In this document: one piece after another, positions 23,846 through 30,952 of the stretch | Layout: every line of letters starts with the position of its first letter | Position numbering within the stretch: position 1 is the stretch's first letter | Assembly: GCA_050247255.1 (NCBI GenBank) | Contig: JBFWUM010000017.1 | Location: forward strand, 12,065-76,064 | Origin: JBFWUM01 sp050247255 | GTDB lineage: Bacteria; Acidobacteriota; Vicinamibacteria; Vicinamibacterales; UBA2999 | Length of the DNA stretch: 64,000 nucleotides | Direction of reading: 5' to 3' | Made by a program: the position numbers and the translations under genes | The notes under the pieces: generated by a model | Seen by the model: the letters and a program-made list of their open reading frames with translations, nothing else | Database searches by the model: none | Told to the model about the DNA's origin: nothing

Positions 23846-25459
23846 CTACTTCACGGCCGGCGGACAACCCGGGAAGAAGTTCCCCTTCGCCCGGTGGTCG
23901 GCGCAGAACTGCTTCACCCGCTCGATGCCGGGCGCGAGCATCTGCAGGGTTTCCTCATAGGTCATCGGCCGCATGTGGACCGGCACGTTCCGCTCGACCT
24001 TGATCTCCCGGTACGCGATGTTCTCGAGCCAGCTGTCGCCCCACCACTGCAGGTCCTCGGCGGCGGTGGCGATGTCGGCCTCGATCATGATCCGGTGCTC
24101 GGGGATGTAGGCGAACACGGCGTCGGCCATGTGGTTGTTGGCGATGACGTGATACACGTCCACCTCCATCCGCGCGTCCGTCAGCTCCAGGTGGTCGTCG
24201 ACCGGGACGAAGGTGAAGGGGCGGCGGTTGCGTTCGAGGTCGTCGGGGAAATTGGGCGCGCGCCTGGCCATCATCTCCTCGAAGATCACGCCGTTGTCGC
24301 GGCGGGAGATGATCGTCAGCCCTTCGGCGACCGCCTGGCGCAGCCCGGCGCTGTGATCGAAGTGATGGTGCGACTGGATCAGGTGCGTCACCGGCTTGCC
24401 GGGGACCAGTTGCCGCGCCAGCGCCACGACCTGCCGCACGCGGTCCGGCCCGCCGGCAGCCTCGAACAGCGTGATGTGATCGGCAAACTCGATCGCCGCC
24501 GTGCCGCCGGTGAACCGCCAGACGCCGCGGGCGATCGGCGTGACCTCGATCGGCTGCGCAGCCGGGGCCGGGGCCGCGTGTGCCGCAGCAATTGTCGGCG
24601 GCGCCGCCAGGTTGGGGATCTCGGTGTCGACCATCCACTGGTCGATCCACAACTTGAGGAACTCGACGTTGCGCCAGTCGATAGTGGTCTTCACGCCGTA
24701 CGGCAGCCGTACGCCGTTCCACGGCGAGTACCCCGCGAACGTCGTCGTATAGGTGATCTCGCCCAGGTTCACGTGCGGCCCGACCCAGCGGACGAACTCC
24801 GGCAGGTTGGCCGGGGGGCGGATGGCAATCGTCAGCGTGTCTCCCTGCGCGAGCCGCAGGTCGACCAGCGTCAGCCCGTCTTCGACGCGGCGGTTGCTGA
24901 CGGTATTGGCCGGATCGAGCGCGGCGCGAATCGCCACCACCGGATTGGTGTGCATCCACATCCGGCGATCGCGCGCATCGCCGGCCAGGCTCGGCCGGTC
25001 CTCCGTATCGATGTTGTAAGCGATGTCGCCGTCGAGCAGCTGCCGCTGCAGCGCGAAGTCGTGGCCGCGGTACGCGGCGAACGGGAACAGGTCGTTGCGC
25101 CGCTCCTGGTGGTACATGCGGCCGTTCTGCAGGTCGTAGATGCGGCGATAGTCGTTGGCGGCGATGATCTTCTGCGGCGCGCCCGGCAGCGGCGAGATGT
25201 TGCCGCCTCCCTGCTGGTGCGCGTAATGGGCGTAGCCGACGAGCGTCAGGTTGCGGAGCGCCTGCAGCCGCGCGGCGCCGCCAAGGGCCTCTGCCGCCGC
25301 CTCGACCGCATCGCGCGCCGACGTCCCCGGCACCTGCGGCGCCTCGACGGGCGCCTGTGCCGGCGCGGGGTCGTCCGGCGAGGGTTGCTGAGTCTGGGCC
25401 GAAGCATCAGACGACAAAAGGAGTGCGAGCGTCAGAGACGCAGTGAGCCTGCTTGGCAT
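23846..25459 (-). CDS. Exported MBL-fold protein, long form
   Basis: A 537-aa protein with a signal peptide (LTASLTLALLLSSDASAQ), an N-terminal beta domain of about 260 residues (LQALRNLTLVGYAHYAHQ), and an MBL domain with intact HxHxDH (IQSHHHFDHSAGLRQAVAEG). The later PVDDHLELTDARMEVDVYHVIAN and ANNHMADAVFAYIPEHRIMIEADI stretches are shared with the proteins at 1382 and 29510. Likely a periplasmic zinc enzyme of unknown substrate. Adjacent stop and DoxX start are 2 nt apart. The start codon follows a weak -10-like box. Confidence 0.85.
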   Translation of the reverse strand: MPSRLTASLTLALLLSSDASAQTQQPSPDDPAPAQAPVEAPQVPGTSARDAVEAAAEALGGAARLQALRNLTLVGYAHYAHQQGGGNISPLPGAPQKIIAANDYRRIYDLQNGRMYHQERRNDLFPFAAYRGHDFALQRQLLDGDIAYNIDTEDRPSLAGDARDRRMWMHTNPVVAIRAALDPANTVSNRRVEDGLTLVDLRLAQGDTLTIAIRPPANLPEFVRWVGPHVNLGEITYTTTFAGYSPWNGVRLPYGVKTTIDWRNVEFLKLWIDQWMVDTEIPNLAAPPTIAAAHAAPAPAAQPIEVTPIARGVWRFTGGTAAIEFADHITLFEAAGGPDRVRQVVALARQLVPGKPVTHLIQSHHHFDHSAGLRQAVAEGLTIISRRDNGVIFEEMMARRAPNFPDDLERNRRPFTFVPVDDHLELTDARMEVDVYHVIANNHMADAVFAYIPEHRIMIEADIATAAEDLQWWGDSWLENIAYREIKVERNVPVHMRPMTYEETLQMLAPGIERVKQFCADHRAKGNFFPGCPPAVK

Positions 25460-25496
25460 GATGCCGGTTCAGTTTACAGCGGGGCGCGGCGGAGCA

Positions 25497-25514
25497 GGCC
25501 GGCTGAAGCCGGCC
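25497..25514. terminator. GGCCGGCT/AGCCGGCC hairpin
   Basis: An 8-bp GC stem with a GA loop, flanked by CCCACG as at 19863. It lies after the broken gene at 25530-25830 and 38 nt before the next MBL start. No T-run follows, so it is a weak terminator or a repeat element of the same family as the hairpin at 19863. Confidence 0.5.
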
Positions 25515-25529
25515 CCCACGTACCCGCTC

Positions 25530-25830
25530 TCAGAAACTCAGCATGTGCGTCGGCTTGACGATCAGCGCCCGCGACGCCGGCAGGCCGCCGGCCGGTGGTC
25601 GCGTCTCGTTGAAGACGACGTAGAGGTCGCTCAGGGATGGTGCACGAAATTGAAGCGCACGTTGGTGAGCGTCTCGCTTCGCTCGGCGCCGACCCTTCGA
25701 CCGGCTGCTGCTGGACGAACTCGCCGGACCGAAGCGCCTGCGCGCCGCGGCGCTCCGCCGGCGGCGCTGCCTGCCGGGCGAAGGCGGTGCTGCCGGTGAG
25801 CAGCACCGCCGCGACAAGGAGGTAGATCAA
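25530..25830 (-). pseudogene. Frameshifted remnant of a DUF5916-like secreted protein
   Basis: The N-terminal frame gives a signal peptide (LLVAAVLLTGSTAFARQ) and a short Pro/Gln stretch, ending in a different frame. The C-terminal frame reads NVRFNFVHHP then, after a one-base shift, SDLYVVFNETRPPAGGLPAS and RALIVKPTHML, the typical end of DUF5916/CBM9-like outer-membrane proteins. CAT CCC TGA instead of CAT CCC CTG shows a lost C. The middle of the normal gene (about 700 codons) is missing, so this is an internal deletion plus frameshift. It lies within the minus-strand run between DUF-B and MBL genes. Confidence 0.65.
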
Positions 25831-25846
25831 TTCCCCGCGGCCACGG

Positions 25847-26674
25847 CTAGCGCGGCGGATCGATAACGCAGGGCGTGGGGTTCCACTTCGACTGATCTTC
25901 TTCCTGCTTGAACGACGAGCTCCAGACGAGCGGCTGGTTCAGGTACTGAGGGTCCTCGACGATGGTCGTCACCGTGAACCACGTGCCTTCAGGCCCCTCG
26001 TGCCGGTTGAAGTACTCGGTGACGCGCGCGTTCTGGCTGTACGGCACCCCGTTCTTGCGCAGGTAGCCGGGGCGCAGGTTCGTCGTCGTCACCTTCAGGT
26101 TGCCGCCGGCAACGCCGCGCGCACCGCCGAAGCCGAGACCACGCGACACCGGGGTCTTGTTCCACTCGGCCACCGACACGCCCTGCCAGGAGCGCTCAGC
26201 GGACGCCGCGTCGGTCGTCGCCGGCGCGCCGGGCCCGCCGGCAAAGTGGAACGTTCGCGTCTGCTGGCCCGCGTCGGTCTCGAGTTTCAGCGTGCGATCG
26301 TCTTCCCACGAGATGCGCACCCGCGTCGGCATCCGCATGATGGCGGCGGCGCCAAACGCCTTGCACTGCTCGCCGGCGTCGACGTCCTTCTGCAGGTCCC
26401 AGGAATCAGCAATCTTCCGCGCCTCGGCATTGAGCGGCAGGCTGGCGTAGTCGCCCTTCTGCGGCGTGACCATCCGCCAGCGCCAGTCCTCGCTGATGAC
26501 CGACACCCACTGCCCCGTCAGGTCCATCGGCGCCTGCGCGCGCGGTGTCGGCGGCGGCCCGCCGCGCCCGCCGCGGCCAGGCCCCTGCGCCAGGGCCGGC
26601 GTCGCCAGCAGCAGAAGCGCCAGGGTTGCAACTCCGAGGCACCCCGTAAAGGGGTGCCCTACTGGGTTCTTCAT
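25847..26674 (-). CDS. Exported DUF-B family protein (uncharacterised)
   Basis: A 275-aa protein with signal peptide, then a Gly/Pro/Arg-rich stretch (GPGRGGRGGPPPTPR). Shared with the protein at 45078: DLTGQWVSVISEDWRWRMVTP, GDYASLPLNAEARKIADSWD, LRPGYLRKNGVPYSQNARV, VEDPQYLNQPLVWSSSFKQ and a C-terminal W-NPTPCV. These differ from DUF-A but share the pattern TT-(x)-PGY-RKNG-P and DP-YL. The first residues (VGHPFTGCLG) are encoded by a perfect GGCACCCC/GGGGTGCC hairpin (26638-26658). Start overlaps the MBL stop by 4 nt. Third gene of the DUF-A, MBL, DUF-B cassette. Function unknown. Confidence 0.78.
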   Translation of the reverse strand: MKNPVGHPFTGCLGVATLALLLLATPALAQGPGRGGRGGPPPTPRAQAPMDLTGQWVSVISEDWRWRMVTPQKGDYASLPLNAEARKIADSWDLQKDVDAGEQCKAFGAAAIMRMPTRVRISWEDDRTLKLETDAGQQTRTFHFAGGPGAPATTDAASAERSWQGVSVAEWNKTPVSRGLGFGGARGVAGGNLKVTTTNLRPGYLRKNGVPYSQNARVTEYFNRHEGPEGTWFTVTTIVEDPQYLNQPLVWSSSFKQEEDQSKWNPTPCVIDPPR

Positions 26675-27666
26675 CGACGTCCCCCCGCGGGCGCAGCCGG
26701 CGCGGGAGCCAGGCTGCGGTACACCGCCTCCACGAACATGTCCCCGGTATAGGCCTGCGTGCTGAACACGCCGTCGTAGTCCTGCGTCGGCCTCGCGGCC
26801 TTCACCTGCTCGAGCGTCGCCTTCGCGTCGACCATCGCCTTCACCCGGTCGCGCACGATGGTCACCATGTCGCGGTAATCGCTGACATCCGACTCGTCGC
26901 AGATGCGGCCGTGGCCCGGGATGATGATCGTGCCTCCCTCTTCGTTGAAGGCGGGCACGGCGATGTCGAGAATGCGGTTCAGCCCATCAATCAAGCCGTT
27001 GATGCTGCCGCCCTCGTCGAGCTTGATCACCGGGTAGCGGTTCGGCGTGAACACGTCGCCGGTCACCAGCACGTCGCTCTTGCGGAAGTGCACCATCGCG
27101 TCGCCGTCGGTGTGCGCCGCCGGCTGGTGCAGCACCTGCACCGGCTCGCCATTCAGGAACAGGTCCTTCTTGTCGACGAAGAAGCTGTCGGTCGGCCAGC
27201 CGTAGCGCGGGTGCGGCGACCCGTCTGCGCTCATCCGGTGCAGCGTGTTCTCGAACGCGAGAATCCCCGCGCCACCGCCGTCGCGCGTGTTGGCGGTCGA
27301 AAAGTGGGCGCCCGCCTTGCGGACGGCCTCGTTGCCGCCGACGTGGTCGAGATCGCTGTGGGTGCTGACGATCTGCAGGATCGGGCGGTTCGAGAGGCGC
27401 TGAATCGCCGACACCACTGCGCCGCCCAGTTCCGCCGTCATCGTGTCGACGATGAGCACCCCTTCCGGCCCCGAGTGGACCACGGCGTTGCTGCCGGCGG
27501 GACCGACGAGCAGGTGGAGGTTCGGCCGGAGCTCGAGGATCTCGATCGGCCCGACCGTCTCGGCGCGCGCCGGAAACACCGGCACCGTCGCCGAGCTGCC
27601 GCTCTGTGCCCATGCCGGCGCCGCCAGGCCGAAGGCCGCGGTCACGGCCAGCAGGTGGCGAATCAT
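26671..27666 (-). CDS. Exported MBL-fold protein, DUF-A/DUF-B cassette partner
   Basis: A 331-aa protein. A signal peptide (LLAVTAAFGLAAPAWAQ) precedes an MBL domain with a near-intact first site, THSDLDH, where the middle His is Asp. AHTDGDAM, TGDVFTPNRYPVI and IPGHGRICDE complete the metal shell. The C-terminal helix YRDMVTIVRDRVKAMV is shared within the subfamily. The best preserved active site of the four cassette partners, so probably catalytic. ATG 27666 overlaps the DUF-A stop by 4 nt; an upstream reading frame extension is not supported. Translation coupled to DUF-B on the other side. Confidence 0.85.
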   Translation of the reverse strand: MIRHLLAVTAAFGLAAPAWAQSGSSATVPVFPARAETVGPIEILELRPNLHLLVGPAGSNAVVHSGPEGVLIVDTMTAELGGAVVSAIQRLSNRPILQIVSTHSDLDHVGGNEAVRKAGAHFSTANTRDGGGAGILAFENTLHRMSADGSPHPRYGWPTDSFFVDKKDLFLNGEPVQVLHQPAAHTDGDAMVHFRKSDVLVTGDVFTPNRYPVIKLDEGGSINGLIDGLNRILDIAVPAFNEEGGTIIIPGHGRICDESDVSDYRDMVTIVRDRVKAMVDAKATLEQVKAARPTQDYDGVFSTQAYTGDMFVEAVYRSLAPAPAAPAGGRR

Positions 27667-28580
27667 CGTTGCCTCCGACCGGCCGCCGGCGCCGCCGGGG
27701 GCGGCGTCGCATTCGGCAAGGCGCGCAGCTTGATCTGATACTCCGGATACATCGTTTCGGCACCGCCGAGCACGGTCTCCGCCGGCAGGTGCTCCTTGAT
27801 CGCGTGCTCCACCGTGAAGGGATTGCGGTTGGGCAGGTAGTGCGGAATCTCCCCTTCCGGACGCTGCACCTCGATGTCGACCGAGCAGGCGTACTGCGTC
27901 ATCTGGAAGCCCGGGTTGAGCACGAAGTTGCGGCTCTTGATGTACGGCTCGGTCAGGTAGACCGGATCGTTGACGATCTGCACCCAGGTGAGGACGTCGC
28001 CGTTGCGGATGAAGTGCTCGCGGAGCGTCGCCTTTTCGCTGCGCGCCAGCCCGTTGCGCCGGATGTAGCCCGGCTTCAGGTGCGTGGTCTCGACCGTCAG
28101 CATGTCCCCTTCCCAGCGGCCGAGCGAGAACCCCTGCCAGGTGTGCTGCGCGTGTGCCGGCGGCCGCGGCCGCCCGTCCATCCAGATGGTCCGCACCGGG
28201 TTCATCCACGACATCTCGGTGTGGAAGGCCACGACGTCGCGCGTGTACGGGTCGAGCGTCTTCCAGATCGCCAGCTGCGAGAAGTTCGGGCCGTAGTCGG
28301 CCGGGTGCGGAATGCACTGGTGCTCCGGGACGGTCCAGAGCGACGCGCTCCAGGCCAGGCCACGGGCCCGGTTGGCTTCGTTGATCGGGAGCCCCTCGAA
28401 CTCCACCATCGACGGACCGCCGCCGCGCTCCGGGGCATCCTCGTGCTGGCGCGTGCTCCACTGGCCCGCGATATCGGCCTGGGCCCGCGCCGGGACCCCG
28501 GACGCCAGCAGCAACGCCACGACAGGAATCAGACGGAGAAGGACTGAACGTCGCATCAGGTCGTTCAACATGCGACCCAT
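27663..28580 (-). CDS. Exported DUF-A family protein (uncharacterised)
   Basis: A 305-aa protein. Family pattern: DIAGQWSTRQHEDAPERG, GLPINEANRARGLAW, PHPADYGPNFSQLAIW, RTIWMDGRPRPP, QHTWQGFSLGRW, ETTHLKPGYIRRNGLARS, DPVYLTEPYIKSRNF, and AETMYPEY. The signal peptide is LLRLIPVVALLLASGVPARAQ. ATG 28580 is used; 28571 and 28556 are possible starts with no better SD. Its start is 24 nt after the FtcD stop, so it may be the fifth gene of a long operon. First gene of the cassette. Function unknown. Confidence 0.8.
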   Translation of the reverse strand: MGRMLNDLMRRSVLLRLIPVVALLLASGVPARAQADIAGQWSTRQHEDAPERGGGPSMVEFEGLPINEANRARGLAWSASLWTVPEHQCIPHPADYGPNFSQLAIWKTLDPYTRDVVAFHTEMSWMNPVRTIWMDGRPRPPAHAQHTWQGFSLGRWEGDMLTVETTHLKPGYIRRNGLARSEKATLREHFIRNGDVLTWVQIVNDPVYLTEPYIKSRNFVLNPGFQMTQYACSVDIEVQRPEGEIPHYLPNRNPFTVEHAIKEHLPAETVLGGAETMYPEYQIKLRALPNATPPPAAPAAGRRQR

Positions 28581-28604
28581 GATGCCCGAAAACGGGTCAG
28601 GTTC

Positions 28605-29495
28605 TCAGCGGAGGCGCAGGCGTTCCTCGAGGACCTGTGCCGGGGAGAAGCCGCGCAACCGGACATGGTTCGCATCGGCCTCGCTCAACGCCGCTGCCGG
28701 CACCAGCCCGACCAGCTCGCTTTCGAGGATGTCGATGCCGTGGCCGGCGGCCTCGCGCTTGACCGCGTCGAACGCCGCGCGCACCGACGTCACGCGGTAG
28801 TCGGTCAGGTTCATCGTCACCTGCGCGATGCCGCGGTTGCCGAGCATCACGCCGAGCGCCTTGACCGCCGGCAGCCCGCCGCCGCTCTCGCGGATGGTCC
28901 GCGCAATCCGGCGGGCGATGTCGAGCCGGTCCGACGCCAGGTTGACGTTGAAGGCGATGAGCGGCATGCGGGCGCCGACAGCCAGGGCGCCAAAGGTCGG
29001 ATGCGGGCGTGCCGGGCCGAAGTCGGGCTGCCACTCCGGCTGCGACATCTTGGTCGCCAGCCCTTCGAATTGTCCGCGCCGCACGTCCTCGAGCCGCCGC
29101 CGGAAGCCCTGGCGCGCCGCCTCCTCGTAGAGGAACACGGGAATCTGGAACCGCGCGGCGACCTCGGCGGCGACGTCCTGTGCCAGCGCCACGCAGTCGG
29201 CCATCGTCGCCCCGTCGAGCGGCACGAACGGCAGCACGTCCAGGGCGCCGATGCGGGGGTGCTCGCCGCTGTGCTGGCGCAGGTCGATGCGGGCCAGCGC
29301 TGCCTCCACCAGCGCCAGCATGGCGCGGCGAAGCGGGGCGGGTTCGCCGGCGCAGGTGAAGACGCTGCGGTGGTGCGCCGGGTCGCTGTGCGTGTCGAGC
29401 AGGTGCACGCCTGGCGTCGCGCGGATGACGTCCGCCAGCGCCTCGATGACGTCCGGCCGCCGCCCTTCGCTGACGTTCGGAACGGCCTCGACCAT
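28605..29495 (-). CDS. ftcD: Glutamate formimidoyltransferase
   Basis: A 296-aa single-domain formiminotransferase, which transfers the formimino group of formiminoglutamate to tetrahydrofolate (histidine breakdown). Visible: VEAVPNVSEGRRPDVIEAL, LLDTHSDPAHHRSVFT (conserved His), HSGEHPRIGALDVLPFVPL, VFLYEEAARQ, PLIAFNVNLA, and NLTDYRVTSVRAAF. The cyclodeaminase domain is absent, as in many bacteria. ATG 29495 is chosen because AGGAG lies about 11 nt upstream and family members start MVEAVPN. It overlaps no gene but begins 14 nt after the MBL stop. No hut genes are nearby, so its place in an exported-protein run is odd. Confidence 0.88.
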   Translation of the reverse strand: MVEAVPNVSEGRRPDVIEALADVIRATPGVHLLDTHSDPAHHRSVFTCAGEPAPLRRAMLALVEAALARIDLRQHSGEHPRIGALDVLPFVPLDGATMADCVALAQDVAAEVAARFQIPVFLYEEAARQGFRRRLEDVRRGQFEGLATKMSQPEWQPDFGPARPHPTFGALAVGARMPLIAFNVNLASDRLDIARRIARTIRESGGGLPAVKALGVMLGNRGIAQVTMNLTDYRVTSVRAAFDAVKREAAGHGIDILESELVGLVPAAALSEADANHVRLRGFSPAQVLEERLRLR

Positions 29496-29509
29496 CTCGT
29501 GCAGGCTCC

Positions 29510-30952
29510 TCAGCGTGCGGGCGCGGGGTCGCCGGTGGTGGTCTCGGTACGGCAACACCACTCGGCGTAGGACTGCTCGAACTCCGACCAGCTGTAGACG
29601 CCGCTGCCGTGCAGGACGGCCATGCGTTCGGGGGCCAGCCCGCGCGCGCGGATGTCGGCATAGAGGCTGCGCATGTGCGGCTTGATCTGCCCCGGCGGTC
29701 CGTACCACTGGTCGGCTTCGACCAGCAGCCGCTGCCGCGGGAACCAGGCCATCAGGATGCCGTCGCTGTGCGTGCTCCCGCGCACGTGGTACAGCGTCAG
29801 CTCCATCGCCCCGTCCTCGAGCGTCAACGAGTCGTCAACGGCCGCCAGCACCAGCGGCTTCGGGTTGCGTGCCAGGGCGTCGGGCTGCAGCGTGTGCGGC
29901 CGGCGGACGACTTCCCGGAACCACGCCTCGTTCACGCGATGCGTGACGATGCGTAGTCCCTGCGCCACCGCGGCGCGGAGGCCGCCGGCATGGTCGAAGT
30001 GGTGATGGCTGACGATCGCCTCAGTCACCGGCTTCCCGGGCACCAGTTCACGCGCCTTGGCCAGCAGCGCATCGAGCCGCGCCTGGCTCTGCACCTCGAT
30101 CAGCGTGACGTGATCGGCGAACTCGACGATCAGGCTTGCGTTGCCGTACCAGATGCCGGGCGCCACCTGCTGCACGTCGAACGCCGGCGGCCCGCCGCCT
30201 CGGCCGGCCGCGGTCACCGGGGCCATGGCGACCTCGGCGTCGAGCGTGTTCTTCATCACGCCGATCTCGAACTCGACCCAGCGGTCGAACCGCTGCACGA
30301 AACGCTTGGGGAGCAGGACGCCGTTCAAGTCCTCGTAGGCGTCGAACGAGGAGAGCCGCTCGGTGTCGCCCAGCACGTTGTGATAGACCGCCGTGCGCAC
30401 CGACACCGGCCGATTGAGGACATCGACGGTGAGCGTGAACCGGTCGCCGCGCGCCGTGGTGACATCGACGCTGCGCTGACCGTCATCGGTGCGCAGGTTC
30501 TCGACGCGGGCGGCAGGGTCGAGCGCCGCGCGCACCGCGGTCAGCGGGTGCCGCAGCAGGTCGAGCCGCAGCTCCGCGGGGCCATCGCCCTCGAGCCGCT
30601 GTGCGGCGCGGAAGTTGTCGAAGACCGCCGGGAACGCCGGCCGCCGGGTATAGGCGACCTCCATGCGGCCGCGCTCCAGATCGATGCGCCGCGTGAAGTC
30701 CGGAATCATCCACCAGAGCGGCTCCGCCTCCGGCGTCATCGCCTGGCCGATGTTCGGGTTGATGCCGTAGCCCTCGATGGTCAGCGTCTTCACCGCCATC
30801 AGCCGCTGGCGCCCGCCGAGCGCCCGCGCCGCATCCTCGATCAGCTGCCGCGCCGGATCGCCCTGCGCATACACCGTACGTAGCTGCGGGACTTCAGTTC
30901 CGCCCAGCAGCACCGCAACGCCGAACGCGGCGACCCACTTCCGCATCGTCAT
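29510..30952 (-). CDS. Exported MBL-fold protein, long form
   Basis: A 480-aa protein from the ATG that overlaps the preceding stop by 4 nt (an extension to 30988 is not supported). Signal peptide (KWVAAFGVAVLLGGTEVPQ), N-terminal beta domain of about 260 residues (RLMAVKTLTIEGYGINPNIG), then MBL with intact VSHHHFDHAGGLRAAVAQG. The later VAPGIWYGNASLIVEFADHVTLIE pattern recurs at 23846. DGILMAWFPRQRLLVEADQW lies near the third ligand. Probably a periplasmic zinc enzyme. Same architecture as 1382 and 23846. Operon neighbour of a G8/beta-helix protein. Confidence 0.85.
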   Translation of the reverse strand: MTMRKWVAAFGVAVLLGGTEVPQLRTVYAQGDPARQLIEDAARALGGRQRLMAVKTLTIEGYGINPNIGQAMTPEAEPLWWMIPDFTRRIDLERGRMEVAYTRRPAFPAVFDNFRAAQRLEGDGPAELRLDLLRHPLTAVRAALDPAARVENLRTDDGQRSVDVTTARGDRFTLTVDVLNRPVSVRTAVYHNVLGDTERLSSFDAYEDLNGVLLPKRFVQRFDRWVEFEIGVMKNTLDAEVAMAPVTAAGRGGGPPAFDVQQVAPGIWYGNASLIVEFADHVTLIEVQSQARLDALLAKARELVPGKPVTEAIVSHHHFDHAGGLRAAVAQGLRIVTHRVNEAWFREVVRRPHTLQPDALARNPKPLVLAAVDDSLTLEDGAMELTLYHVRGSTHSDGILMAWFPRQRLLVEADQWYGPPGQIKPHMRSLYADIRARGLAPERMAVLHGSGVYSWSEFEQSYAEWCCRTETTTGDPAPAR

